A stretch of DNA of 64,000 bases from Marsupella aquatica (GCA_973895155.1 OZ316891.1:30628001-30692000); one strand, 5' to 3'. Positions 23,501-35,480 are shown, counted from the first letter of the stretch. Numbers and translations: made by a program. The notes: generated by a model not told the origin, from the sequence alone.

Positions 23501-26500
23501 TGACCTTATTTTTCCACATCATGATAATGAGTTGGCTCAGGCAGAAGCTTTTCACAACTGCTCTCAAGTGAGTTCCTCGTTTCAAAAGCGCATATCATCA
23601 CTTATGACCCCCAAATTGCAAGCTAGTATCACGTGTTACTTCAGGATTATATGTTATCTTGGTATCTAGTCACTCGTATGTCATGGGATTTCCTATTGAA
23701 TACGGTCATTGTACTCACTCATTATGTCCGTACAGTGGGTCAACTATTTCCTTCATTCTGGTCACCTTGCCATCAACGGCCTCAAAATGTCTAAGTCTTT
23801 GAAGAACTTCATCACAATTAAGCAGGTGTGACTTCTCATTTAGCTTCTTTTATGCGAGTGTAGGTGTTCAATGATTCGAGATCTGCGCCTGTCTTTTCGT
23901 AGTTTAATTGATAACTTTAGAAATGCTGATCAAGTAGGCGTTTCGATTGTGTTCACAAATGATCTTGAATATTGCGAGGATAAACCTGAAGATGTTTCCT
24001 GCGACATTCATTATTGGATTCGAAAGTGGAGGCCTTATGAATGGGTACAAGGAAAGTGTAATGTGATGGTTGACTTTGCTTTTCGGTAACAGGCACTCGT
24101 TAGATACTCTGCACGACAGTTACGACTTCTCTTTGTTAGTCAAGCTTGGGATAAAGTAAGCCACATTCTCCTCTATAAACTTTGAATTTGTCGGTTAGTT
24201 CTTCAAAATCCGTTTTGTCAAAGGTCTACTTCGACGTTTCGTCTTTGTCGTCTTTTGTCATGCATTCGATGCAAAAGGTCATCCTTGAGACATTTGCTTT
24301 GATGAGGACTGTCGCCAGCCAACGTGGCTCCTCTTGGTTTGATGTGAATAATTAATAGTTTTCTAGTGTCATATATATGACCTCACCTTTTCAGTTTGGA
24401 TGTCATGGTAGCCTATGACTTTTAGTGATGCTGCCATGGAGACAACTATCACACGAGAGAAGAAGCTGGATGCATTTTTTGACAATGTGAAAGGCATCAT
24501 CAGAAAATCGGTGCACGCTTTGGCCTTCCTAAATATCTACGGAGTGTCCAGTGCCAATGATTTATTTCCAAATTTTCAAATTGTATCCAGGAACAGAAGC
24601 ATGTGCTCCTCCATCATGATTGCACTTAGTATGTTTGGTCTGAGTGGTGTGGGAATGAGCTTTCCTTAAGTTTAATAGCTTAGTTCTTGGCCCTATTTTC
24701 TGCATGTAGTTGGATTGGATTGGATCATGTCTGCTTTGGGAACTTAGTTGCTTGAAGTATATTCCCGTCGATGCTGGGTGAGTCAAAGAGTTCCTTGTAG
24801 ATGAAGGAGGTTATAAAGTCATCTCATAGGTTTTATAAAAACTCGTTTCACAGGACACCGTGGGCAGTGGAATGTGGGCAGAGGATGACGGACACCTAAA
24901 CGCAAGTCTTGAAACATCAAAAATCAAGGTCGATATTTCTGCATAAAGTAATTTATCCGGTATCTGAATGTATATGCTAGGTAATGTAGACGTCCGTATG
25001 TGTTTCTGGTGCTGAGTTTCACTGTGCCTCTTGGTATATGCATGACAAATGCCCAGTTCCATTTTAAAGGTTTCGAGGATTTTCTGCCTTGTGTGTATAG
25101 GTAAGAGAGCAATTGGAAGACAACTTTGACACAGCAGGGGCTTTAGACGTTCTACTCAGTCTGGTCAAAGATGTGAAGAAGTACTCCGATGAAAAGGTGT
25201 TTCTCCGACATCTCTACCTCTGATATTGTCCTTACTATTTTTGGAATGTAGCGTATGAGTGCTTTAGTAGGAGACTCACTAGAAAGACTCAGATTTGTGA
25301 CCAAAGATGGGATGCTCTAGGATCTTATCGTTTGGTGCCTATTTCTAGCACTTGGAGGGAAGAAATTCCATTTTTAGTCTTGGAAATGGCCTTCATGATG
25401 TAGGTGCAATCAGGAGATACCCCGACTGTTGGCTTGGTGAAAAGGGTTGCAGTATACGTCACTCATGTACTTGCTGTTTTCGGTGAGATACCAGCCACTA
25501 ATGTTTTAGTTCAAAGTACAGTTCAGAACTGTAGATGATTCTTAACCCTGACATCTCGGAGATCTAGTAGGAATCCAATTATATTTCATCAAGTCATGTC
25601 TTGTGATTATTATGTGGATTTCAGTTACGATGGTATGCTCTCGCTTGTAATGAATAACTGTTTCATATTTTCTTCTGCAGGTTTGACAAATGCTCTAAGT
25701 GGGGATATTGGTTGGGGTCGTGATTCAAGTATTGGAGATGTGCAGACTAATAAAGAGGAAGTAGTGGTATGCGTGGACTCTTTTTTCGGAACATTGTTTC
25801 TCTTTGCAATAATCAATTGTTGTCAGTTTACAGATATGTTCTTTCAGTACAAGCAATAGACTAGGGTCGTTTTTTGGAGTCATTTCATTAGATATCAAGT
25901 GTCTGGCGTGGAGAACTCTTAACCAAATGTGCCAGGCATCGGCTTTGCGTAGCCCTGTCAAAATTGAACACCAAGTAGGCTTTGAGGTCCTGGGAAGGTC
26001 ATCATCGTGTGAGGCTAATAGCACCGACCACTTCTTGTGAATGTCAGGCTCCGTTTCTTGATGCAATTGTATCCTACAAAGAGGATATGAGAGCAGCTGT
26101 ACTGGAGCTTCCTCCAGGGCCTTCGAAGGTGAACTATTAGTCCTTGAATTAGATCTCGTCACATGCAATGATAAGATAGCAGTGCTGATTGCGTGTTTTT
26201 TATAACCTGTTTGTTTCAAAAGTGCGAAATCTATCTACTATGCTGTATATCGTGAAGGTGATTCCTGTGCCAAGTTTTAGGAATCTGCCCTTCTGCTGAT
26301 CTAGCTGAATGTCATTCAAATCCGTGGACATTTGAGAGTCCCTGTTCTTGTCTCCTTCATCTTTCGACCAAATCGAGGTCCACATTGGCTTACCATTACT
26401 AACATGTACCGTTTCCGTGAACAGGATAAGTGCTTGGCAGTTGGAGACAATTTCCGTGATCACACTATGGTAGAGCTTGGAGTACTGCTCGAGGATAGAG

Positions 26501-27367
26501 TGCCTGGAAGTTCTGATGCACCTTGGAAGATTGTGGATCCAGAGGTCCTTCGCAGAGAGAGAAATGAGAAGATAAAGAAAGCCCAGGAGGAGAAACTTTC
26601 AAAGTTGAAGAATCAAAGAGACCGACAGGTTTATTCCCTTCACACATCATCGTTCTGAAGTGCCTTTTGGTCCTAAGACATGTCTATGAATATATTGTTT
26701 TTGTGAAAAACAAAGAAAGCCCACTGGAGAATATTTCAAAGTTGAAGAATCAAAGAAACCGACTGGTTTATTCCCATCACATCATCATTCTGAAGTGTCT
26801 CTGGTCCAAAGGAAAACGCCTATGTATATTTTGTTTTTGTGACAGTACTTTCTGGTCATATCGAGTAATATTGGTAGCTTCGTAGCTACGTGCTTTTATT
26901 TTATAGTTGATTATGAAGAGATCGTGGTAATCTTACCAGATGAAGGATCTTACAAAGTGGGAGACTGCGGTCACAGACTCAAGGGAGTTATTTAGAAGAC
27001 GAACAGATGAGTTTAGTGCCTTCGACGTTAATGGAATTCCAACTCATGACAGCAAAGGGACTGAATTGACATCCAGTTCAAAGAAGGCAAGTCATATCAT
27101 GATCTTTGCCTTTTAAATATGTTGGTCTGGTCTGGATTTTGTTTGTGTGCAGATTTTGCAGCAATGGATTCAAATTTAATTCTTGTTTGTGTGCAGAAAC
27201 TCAAGAGGGAAATGGAACAAGCAAAGAAACAGCATGAGACACTACAACAGAAGCTAACTACAAACCCACAATTTTTAGAAGCCTTGCATAGAGATGCCAG
27301 GGATATTGAGGCTAAAATAGCAGATTTAGAAATAGAAGCAGCAAATTTGAATTTGGAGGAGGGTTAG
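20576..27367 (+). CDS. CysRS: cysteinyl-tRNA synthetase, cytosolic type, 22 exons
   Basis: This enzyme charges tRNA-Cys with cysteine for cytosolic translation. Exons: 20576-20702, 20844-20941, 21169-21294, 21431-21487, 21606-21671, 21888-22099, 22214-22288, 22612-22710, 22958-23084, 23232-23359, 23489-23567, 23736-23825, 24093-24155, 24412-24510, 24854-24928, 25101-25196, 25404-25482, 25681-25766, 26048-26128, 26425-26628, 26940-27086, 27197-27367. Phases agree throughout and give 794 residues. Class I motifs are intact: HVGH 57-60 (HIGH signature) and KMSKS 415-419. The zinc ligands are Cys48, Cys353, His382 and Glu386. A long charged insertion splits the Rossmann fold, and the C-terminal lysine-rich tail carries '[10 protein letters not shown]', both as in animal and fungal cytosolic enzymes. 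No transit peptide is seen. All introns are GT-AG except the last, which is GC-AG. Confidence 0.93.
26578..26845 (+). repeat. tandem duplication spanning an exon end and splice donor
   Basis: The 3' end of CysRS exon 20 plus the first about 80 bases of its intron (about 26578-26706) is repeated at about 26716-26845. Both copies carry 'tttcaaagttgaagaatcaa' and then an Arg codon and a GT donor context. In the second copy the donor context changed from cag|gttt to ctg|gttt. The copy lies wholly inside the intron, so it forms a potential decoy donor. Confidence 0.85.
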
Positions 27368-27945
27368 ATTTAGGTATTGAAGGGCAGTGCGAATAATGTT
27401 GTTAATTCATTGTAGTGGAATCGAACAGTTTTTCCGAGGGCTCCTTTTTTGGCTTTGGCTCTGCGAGCCAGGCAGATGTTTTTGAAATTGCTGAGCAAAT
27501 GTAAAGCACGGAATTTATGAATCCCAGACGCAATGATATCTGGATTGAATTAACGTACTGTCGACACTAAATCGTCATGTTCTAGGACATTCTCGGATGT
27601 CAGGCTTTCACCAACATCGGGGAACCAGCGAAGGTCTGCAGGGAAGTGAAATGATAAAACGTCACTTGGAGCCGCGAGAACGGATCCACGGCAATTCTAA
27701 AATGTACTTCTGGAATATCCAATCGTTACGGTTGCGAATGCCTAGACCGCTCACCTTCGAGTTGTGTCATGGGCAGTGTTGAAAGGTTAGCAGAAAGAGA
27801 TCCTACAAATGCAGCTATTAAATAAGTTCTTTTGAAAGAGGTTCAGCAACAAAGGGATGCCAAAAATAGCGGCTATAAACTGAGTTTGGAAAAAAATAAA
27901 ACGAACAAAACAAAACAAAATTGGGTAATAGTGGTGTTTGTTCTC
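27368..27945. other. 3' flank of CysRS and intergenic DNA
   Basis: The 3' untranslated region of CysRS is expected in the first few hundred bases. No further gene is seen. Confidence 0.5.
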
Positions 27946-28470
27946 TCACGTCTTTTTGCTATTGTACTGTGTGTTCGACCCTTTTAACATCGGTCCTTTT
28001 TCTTCCCAAACTGAGTAGGAAAACCCGAAGGTCTGACACGTTTTCGTACATTGGTCCTTCTCGATTCCAAGTTGATTAGGACAACCCGATTGTCTAACCC
28101 CTTTTAGTCCTTTTCCGTTCCAAATTGATGAAGACAACCCGAAGGTCATAAGTTCTTTGGACAGGTGGCTTTGGACAGGTGAAACAGAAAGGTCATGAAG
28201 TCGGCTTTGGATCAAGCTTACTATTTGACAAGATTCATTCGGATCAATTTCACTTCTTTTAAGGACGAAATGAATATTTTTCCAATCATACCTGAATAAA
28301 GCAAACAGAACGTTAAACTCAGCTTCAAAATTTCCAATCACCCGGCAACTAAGCAGACTTGCACGGTTGGGAGCGGACGCTAACGAGAGTAAACCAATCA
28401 TGTGAGGAGATTCCAATTTGTTGGATATTGCATGGTCTTGTCCAATGCGTTGCATAAGGAAAATTTTCAA
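27946..28470 (-). CDS. hypothetical ORF, 174 codons, with internal repeats
   Basis: I do not recognise this protein. The frame contains the paired segments TFGLSSSIWNGKG and TFGFSYSVWEEKG, separated by a Cys-containing linker. The repeats come from a degenerate DNA tandem repeat (unit about 58-60 bp, three copies between about 27988 and 28150) and may be all that keeps the frame open. No domain, signal peptide or intron was identified. It could be a lineage-specific gene, a decayed one, or chance. Confidence 0.2.
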   Translation of the reverse strand: MKIFLMQRIGQDHAISNKLESPHMIGLLSLASAPNRASLLSCRVIGNFEAEFNVLFALFRYDWKNIHFVLKRSEIDPNESCQIVSLIQSRLHDLSVSPVQSHLSKELMTFGLSSSIWNGKGLKGVRQSGCPNQLGIEKDQCTKTCQTFGFSYSVWEEKGPMLKGSNTQYNSKKT

Positions 28471-29404
28471 CCCAGACAGACACAGAGAGGGAGCTGGGCT
28501 TGTACCAGAACTGGCATAGCGAGAACGTTGACGATGTGGAAGAATGGACGAATTCCGCTAACTACTTTGTCACCGTACTGTAAAACTGGTCAGAAAAAAG
28601 TACGCACAACACATTCCCGAATTGCACCCTCGCACATGGGCCTTCGGTGAGCAGACGAAACGTACACATGGGCCATTGACACAATTATGAATAGAAACGT
28701 AATTATCCGAAGGGTTTACATGTTCCGATTCTATGCAAATTGCACCCAATCTCATCCCGCCCACAACCCAGGGGGTCGAACGGATGAACCTCAACACAGA
28801 TTTCAAGCCAAATCATGGAAATCATGATCCCTTGAAACCAAACACCCCTTCTACTGTTGTAGACTTCACAATGCGGCAAATGTGTCGCCCTCAACCCAAC
28901 ATGCAATGGTATGCAATGGCAGCCGCATGCGAGCATTTCAACTACCTCGGGAGAGCTCTTGGGGATCGATCACAGGGGAGGTTATCTACGACCGCAAGTA
29001 GAGACGTACCACTTAAAATGATGCACATCTATTAAAATGGGAGCTCCAGACGAGCATTTTGTGACTACCTAGTGAGTAGAGATGGATCACCAAGAAATTT
29101 TGCAAGGGCCATGAAATGGGATGTAACATCTAATTAGACGCACATCCCCCGTCAGGTACAAGGAGGCGGCGAACTCTGTCACAAATTGGGTATGCATCAT
29201 CGCCCAGCCAGAATAAGTAGTGGAGGAAATGGATCAAGCAAGAACCAGAGGGAGATTCAGCCTCTCCTGGCTGAGATTCACAATGACACTCTAATTTGAC
29301 TTCTGCGAGGCTCATGAGCAGAAGAAATTTTCATCCCTGGGAGATGAGTCACAATTAAGCTCCGTGCCCGGGATTGCTCTCTAGGGGAGACAAGATATTC
29401 ATGA
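28471..29404. other. intergenic, 3' flank of the DUF538 gene
   Basis: No gene could be supported. Overlapping frames of 60-100 codons exist on both strands but none resembles a known family. Confidence 0.45.
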
Positions 29405-29812
29405 CTACTCTCCTTTGGCGAAGGCCTCCACGGGGAACGCTTTGCCAAGACCCCCAACACTCTTGAAGAAAATCTTTTCCGGCCTAGCAGCGTTGACGGA
29501 GATGTCTCCAATCGGAACCCAGATGAAAAACTCCTTGGCCTTCACTCCTGTCAATTCGTTCAACCGGGTCTTCGAGAGATATCCCCTGATTTCTGTTGCG
29601 TAGTGCACTTGCTTACCGGCCTTTTTGAAGATGTGGGTTACGTCTTTCTTCTGCTTGATCCAAACATAACCCGTATCCTTCACGTGGCCGCTTTCCACCA
29701 CGTCTTCCAACGGGAGCAATCCTCCCGGTAGTCCCACTTCCTCTAGCAGTTCGACGGCTTTTTCCAACGCTTCATCTCCGTAGTACATAATGGCACCCTC
29801 CCTCTCCGCCAT
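29405..29812 (-). CDS. DUF538 family protein (135 aa)
   Basis: This is a single-exon gene encoding 135 residues. The frame extends five codons upstream but only through a GTG, so the ATG at 29812 is the start. It has the landmarks of the plant DUF538 family: an N-terminal region with 'LEEVGLPGGLLPLEDV' (about 23-38), a central strand pair with a V-x-Y-x-x-E-I-x-G-x-L segment, then 'RLNELTGVKAKEFFIW' (about 87-102), and a C-terminal 'FPVEAF'. Its length matches the short cytosolic members. Family function is not settled; members are plant-specific and often stress-responsive. There is no signal peptide, unlike many longer DUF538 proteins. The purine-rich leader on the minus strand (29813-29900) looks like its 5' untranslated region. 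Confidence 0.85.
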   Translation of the reverse strand: MAEREGAIMYYGDEALEKAVELLEEVGLPGGLLPLEDVVESGHVKDTGYVWIKQKKDVTHIFKKAGKQVHYATEIRGYLSKTRLNELTGVKAKEFFIWVPIGDISVNAARPEKIFFKSVGGLGKAFPVEAFAKGE

Positions 29813-31100
29813 TCCTTCTAAGCTCACAACTCTACTGGGCGCGTCTCTCTCGATCTGAAAAGAACTGAATCTTGTTTCGCTCGCTCTCTCTCTCGTGGGA
29901 TTGACTCGAATTGAAACGGAACTCTAAATGCTTCACAAACAGACTCGTCCTTCTCCACAGCCCTCGTCCACTTGAAGCCTTCGACAAAGAGAACACGATG
30001 CACGCCAGTCCACACGTTGAATTTGAAGTCACGTTTCTGGAAAACACGTTGAACAGCAGCCCTTCTTCAACAGCAACTGAAACAGGACCACTGTCGACTA
30101 CAGTACGCCGTTCTCGCGTTGATACCGTCAGCAGAGCCGTCACGGGCTTGTAATGCCGCGGAATCTCGTTGAAAAACAGGGAGCTTCAGACGAAAGCCAG
30201 TGAAACTGTGAAACACAGCAGGGGCAAGCAACAAATCACCAACGTTTTGCAAATTCTTCGTGTCAGTTCCAAGTGGGAAGCAATCCAGATCGATAAGGTG
30301 ATGACGCAACCCGACGCGTAAATCTCTAGACGTGGAGCGATGGCAGAAACGCACACGGAAACTCACGAAGATCGCGGGGCCCTCCCAGAGACGATATCTC
30401 ACAGAATCACTTGTTTGGAGAAGAAGGCGACTGAACTCATCGACCTTTATACTGAAATGCTTCCAGAGAAGGGTCTTCTCGAAGTCGATATCCACAACGA
30501 TCAATTCCCCAAGATGATGAGATGATGATCTTCGTCCTCCTCCTCATACTAGTGCGGTAGAGGGCCTTTACAGCATCACAGCTACCTCAGGACCACGGCC
30601 AATTCCGAGCTCCCACCACATCAGAGCAATACGATACGATACGACGGGGCAAGAAGGTCGCATTCACGACATCCACCCGACCACCAACCTCGCCCCGGCC
30701 GAGCTTTTCTTCACCTGCGCCTGCGAGCAACAATTATGATGGCCTTCAGAGCTGCTCGAGGCCTGGACCTTCTCGATTCCCGGCAATCGGAGGAGGACAT
30801 CGCCAATTCACAAGGAATTGTCGTTGTTGGGCAGTGACTGCACTGCGAATCGACACGGAATCTGGACAAGGACGCGCATGTTGTATTGTTGTGGGACGAC
30901 GACGGCCTAATTATAGAATACGGTGACATAACATGTATACGGGAACTTGGGGTACATTAATTAATGACATGAACGAAAGCATCGTACTCTCGTGATTGGA
31001 AGTTAGTGATATGCTTATGAACCCTTAACAGAATGGTTTAGTTGAAGTGCCCACCAACGGTTTCTCTAACCGAGTGTTCCCCTTCTTAATGAGCCATATT
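29813..31100. other. DUF538 upstream region and intergenic DNA
   Basis: The interval probably carries the promoter of the minus-strand DUF538 gene. A 61-codon plus frame with a true ATG (30340-30525) starts METHTETHED-like and contains 'CLEKKATELIDLYTEMLPEKG', abbreviated here by its key residues Glu/Lys/Leu with heptad-like spacing. It could be a small helical protein, but I do not recognise it and support is weak. Confidence 0.3.
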
Positions 31101-31106
31101 TAAAAG

Positions 31107-31325
31107 CTATAATAGGGCATCTCAAACCTTGGAATTGAGGGAAAAACCTCAATTCCAAGGTTTGAGATGGAACTATCAAACCTCTCACGCATGGAACTAT
31201 CACTTTCGGTCACACTTCGGCATTGTGTGGGACACGGATTTTTGTGTCTGTCACTTTTTTCTCGAGAATCCATTGCTGAAAGCAATCAGAAGCAGCAACG
31301 CGAAGTTTGAGACACCTTAATATAC
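31107..31325. mobile_element. MITE-like element with an internal perfect hairpin
   Basis: The ends are related in inverted orientation: 'tataatagggcatctcaaac' on the left, and 'gtttgagacaccttaatata' on the right, which reads 'tatattaaggtgtctcaaac' when inverted. Adjacent to the left end, 31118-31140 and 31147-31169 form a perfect 23-bp stem around the 6-base loop 'gaaaaa'. There are no coding frames of note. The target duplication is not resolvable (possibly TA). Confidence 0.55.
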
Positions 31326-31329
31326 AACT

Positions 31330-33600
31330 CTGCGCTTTTTCCCCACATACTCTGCTTACAAAATCCACTTTTGGAGTGAATCATCATGACTGTTGGATTT
31401 AAACCTTAAATTTTCCTAGCCATAAGATCTGGTATAGAGCAGAATAAAGAGAAATTCCTAACTTGGGCATAGATGAGCCTCCACTGAGAGTGGACTCATG
31501 CACTCAAATCCATAAAAAGATTTCAATTTCAGGGTCATTTAAAATTGAGTGTTGAGTTGACATGTGGCATCATAGATAGGTGGGTCTAAAATGAAATTCT
31601 AAGTAGGCCCCACATTACATATAAAAATATCTGGACATATGATTGCACTATTCACACAAAGACAAAAGGGAATGAGAACAATACACTTAGAGTTTTGAGT
31701 TGAAAAGAATTTGTTCATAGAGGAGTGAAAGGGAATTTAAGGTCTATTGAGAGGAAATTAGTTCGTGGACCCCTATCTGTTTTGATTGTATGTGAGGTAT
31801 GTGTTGGACAATATGTGAAATAGATATGCCAGTGGGATCGCTCATCGCTAAAGCAGATGGAATGGAAATAGTTGAATCGTTGGTGACCGCCAGTCTCTCG
31901 GCAATCAGAGCTCTCACTGAGGACTAGGGTGATTTCCTCAAGAGAGACTATTGTTTGTTAGCCATGACTGAGAATTGCGCTTCTGACTGCCTCTCGTGCG
32001 CAGATGAACTTGACCTTCCGCTAAAGAAAGAGAAAAAAAAAAGTCAATCTTGCTTTGCACTATCGCGTAGGAGAAACAAATAAAGCTTAGATTCGGACTC
32101 ACTTCAATGGTTATTCAGGTTCGCGCGGAGCATGTAGCATGTCATTCCAGTGCTTTGTTTGTCTCATAGTCGATCGTTCTTCCTTCTGGACCTGTGCTTA
32201 TGAGTTCTACTCATTTTTCTTCTTCCTGCCCCAATCGTCTGTCAGTGATCTCGTCTGCTTCTGCTTTTGTTGAGTGTTTCCCAGGCTCTCGTTTCAAAGC
32301 CTTCGGGTACGAGTCTTTAAGGTTCAATTCTTGCGATCCTTCTGCGCTTCCCGATTCTTGTTGTTGGAGACGTCGAGAGTTCAACTAAGTGCCTTGAGTT
32401 CTATCCTTATGAAGTCGCTCGATTCTTTCCTTATGAAGTCGCTCGAGTTCCTCTTATCAATTCTCTATTCGGTTTGCTGTCCTTATGGATCCCTCCACGT
32501 CTGAAGATCGTATTTTGTGCGCGTCCCATTCATGCATCATTTTCGTTCATGAATAGCACCTTCCTCTAATCCCCCCTCCCATCCTTTCTGTCGACTACAC
32601 TCTTTGATTGTCTGAGCTTTGCTCTGTTTTGTTCTCGTCGTCATTTGGAGTAGATTGTATTGCCACTACTGGATCGGGAAAGAGGACATTCTAGGATGGG
32701 GAGGTGTTCGTGTCGACCGTTTTGCTCACTATTGAATCGGTGACCATGTGGGCAGTCGGTTACTAGGGCCCAAGATTTAATTACGGAATTGAAACACAAT
32801 TCACAAAAAAGGGTGGGCAGTTGGTTACTAGGGGTAAATAAACCAAGGGTGGGCCTACTACTAACTGAACAGCGGGTAAATAAAACGGTTATTTTTGAAA
32901 TAAATTTACGTAATCTTTTACGGCATGGCGTTCTTAATTTTACCAAAAATTTGCAGCAAACACGAAAGGTGACATAATTTCATTGTGGAAACCAGTCCGT
33001 TCCTGTTTGCAGCGCACCATGATGATGTGGCGTGCTGTGGAGCCAGGAATTTTGGAAGGGACCTCTAGTGGGGTCCGTAACAAATATTTGTTCTATTTTC
33101 TCTATGAAGTATTTTTCCAAGGACCCTAAATCATAAAAAAAACCAACAATATCATTGACCAATGACAAAATGGCTGCAAGAATAAAATGGCCACAATAAT
33201 AATTTGATTACAACAATGAAATGGCGGCAACAATTAAATAACTGAAACGACAATTGTGCAAACACACGGGCACTGGGCTCGTATATAACTACAAAGGAAC
33301 AAAAATGCCAAACCTTGAGAAATAGTAATAAAACCCAATAAAGGGGGGAAAACAAAGGAAAGAAAAAGGGGAGCAAGAGCCACACCGAAAAAGCCCACAT
33401 GGCCAGAGAACAAAAACCGAATAGCCAAAGAACAAGAGCCAGTTTGACCGGGCACTGTCACTGCCAAACTGAGCAGTTCAGTTCAAAGGCCTCTAGACAC
33501 TATTTACCCAATGTGGTCCTATTATCCCAGAATCTCACTTTAGAAGAACTTGTACTAGGACATCTTGTACGGCTCATTAAGAGGGGGATGACATAAAAAC
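31330..33600. other. intergenic
   Basis: No gene is supported. Minor features are a 19-bp direct repeat ('tccttatgaagtcgctcga' twice within 32409-32452) and repeated 'gggtgggc(a/c)' and 'gttactagggg' segments at 32755-32870. Confidence 0.45.
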
Positions 33601-33605
33601 CTTTC

Positions 33606-33704
33606 TTTGAGGCTGATCAAGTAAACTTTCTCTCTTAGGGGGTCCATCAATTCTTTGAGGCTGATCAAGTAAAATTTCTCGCTTAGGGGGTCCATCAAGC
33701 ATAT
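33606..33704 (+). repeat. tandem duplication, unit about 49 bp
   Basis: Two adjacent copies of 'tttgaggctgatcaagtaaa' followed by tttct-c-cttagggggtccatcaa are present, differing at about two positions. This is a recent local duplication. Confidence 0.85.
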
Positions 33705-33889
33705 CCTTCCCTTGGGGACTCCGGGTCTATTTGGATCTTTGGCTCTTTGGTCTTAGTGGGGGGGTTTTCCCTTGTTGCCCCCCTTTGTTGCCCGCCTTTG
33801 TTGCCTATCTTGCTTTTGGGATCCTGTCTCAAGGGAGTGCCTTAATTTCTTTTGGTAGAGTGATATGTATCTCACCAGAAGAGTACAAA

Positions 33890-34345
33890 ATACAGTGTAT
33901 TAGTGCATTCTGTGGATGAGTGCAGATTCATCAGGGTATCCCTCAAAATTACAGGCTTTTTCTATGTAAATGCATTTAAGAATCTAGATTAATATGTGCA
34001 TCTTGGCCATCACTAAACAATAAATAAAGAATGTCAATAAGTCACCATTCACAAGAAGAGTACACAAGCACCAATGCACTGTGTGTACCTGCATTTCATT
34101 GATAAGTGCAGGTCTATCCCTCAAGATTATAGTGTGTTTCTTTGCCAAAAAAAATGCAGATGCGATATTTTGGCTGTCACTAAACAACAAATACAAGTGA
34201 GTCACCCCTCACAAGCTCCAATACACCACACATAAATGCATTCTGTGGATAGGTGCAGGTCAATCCCAATATCCCTCAAAATTACTGAGATTTTCTTTGT
34301 AGATCGATGCACCAATCTGCAGATTTAAGAAGTGCATCTTGGCAA
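33890..34345 (+). repeat. about three diverged copies of a 150-170 bp repeat
   Basis: Recurring landmarks are 'gtgcattctgtggat', 'gtgcaggtc', 'atccctcaaaattac', 'ttttctttgta' and 'cactaaacaacaaata'. They occur in the same order near 33900, 34070 and 34230. Related phrases occur at the right edge of the window (63950-64000). The sequence is non-coding. Confidence 0.6.
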
Positions 34346-34359
34346 ATAAGAAATCTACA

Positions 34360-34620
34360 ATGGTGCTCCTCAAATAAATGTAGACATTCAGTTATCCTTA
34401 AACCACACCTACCACTATTAAAGCCCCATTCCATGTCTCACTACTCACCATAAATGGTGGAACACTCAGCACCTTTTGTGGAGCACTTGCCAAATCAAGC
34501 ATTTACTCTCACCACCTTTTGTGGAGCTCAAAGCCCATTCCTGAACCTGTGCACTTTACAATGAGAGCTACGGGTAACCCATAGCCCTTTATAGGGGCAG
34601 TTGTGGTTTGACTGCAGCGC
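34360..34620 (+). repeat. dispersed repeat, related to 62290-63250
   Basis: This segment shares ordered landmarks with the far right of the window: 'aaagccccat', 'aggtggagcacttgcca'-type sequence, 'gtggagctcaaagcccattc' followed by 'tgaacc' and 'tgcac', and 'ctttataggggcagttgtgg'. It is therefore a member of an interspersed family, class undetermined. Confidence 0.65.
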
Positions 34621-35480
34621 ATAGTACACTAGAAGCACTTGTTGAAAGATCATCTTACATTTGTCCACTTTGAAGGGGCTTTAAAAGGGATTGGGGTACA
34701 AGAAATTCATAGTGTCAAGAGAAGTAAAAGCCCTAGAATGCTGGTTGTGGAGCGAGCCCTCAGTCTATATACTCTTTCTCACTGCATAGGAAGCAAAGCT
34801 TACAATTTAGGATGGGATGATTATGGCCTCTGTTATGAAAAAGCAAGAAGGGCATTAAAGAGAGGCAACACAATGCCCTCTATTGGGACAATCAGAAATG
34901 ACATTATTTTTAAGTGAAAGGCGGCGGTGTGCGGAAATTAATTCAAAAAGCCCCTCGGAAAAAACCGGTGGAGAAAGAGAACAACAAGCCAAGGGGCCAA
35001 ACCACACACCACCAGGACCAAAAGGGCCAGCGCATGAGACACCGGCACGCCATAGCAGGGAGAAACCGCAACCAACCCAAGTTAAGGGGAACCTACTAAG
35101 TCATCTTAATCCGAGAATGGATCAAGATAATCCAACAGTACATTTGCATAGAGAAAATCCATAAACTAATACTTTCGATCAGTTGCGTGATCCTAACTGT
35201 CTTCCCTAATGGGTTGGGATCTGTCCCCAATAGACTGGATGGCCTCGTTTTCCAGACTGTTGTAGTCATACCAGACATCAGAGACAGAGGTATATATGGT
35301 TCCTTCTAACGCTCTAGAGTCTGTTATGGTGCTTGTGGAAAGTGGTGAAAGTACCATTGTCAGTTCCGTGAGCCTCAAAGTAGCTGAAGCACTCTAGACA
35401 TTGATTACATCTATATTCTATCATTAGTAAAGGTAACGTTCGGTGTGCGAGTTCAGATCGCAGCTCTGTCAGTCATTGTC
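34621..35480. other. intergenic, possible transposon debris
   Basis: Two plus-strand frames of 92-93 codons overlap here. One ends in a Pro/Lys/His-rich stretch. Neither is recognisable. The region adjoins the 3' end of the LINE and may be part of older repeat DNA. Confidence 0.35.

Noticed and set aside
27153-27196. Alternative acceptor at 27152 for the last CysRS exon
   Set aside because: Using it would add 44 nt and shift the frame, losing the conserved tail. The second acceptor keeps frame.
29813-29827. Five-codon N-terminal extension of the DUF538 frame
   Set aside because: It starts with GTG. The ATG at 29812 is the normal eukaryotic choice.
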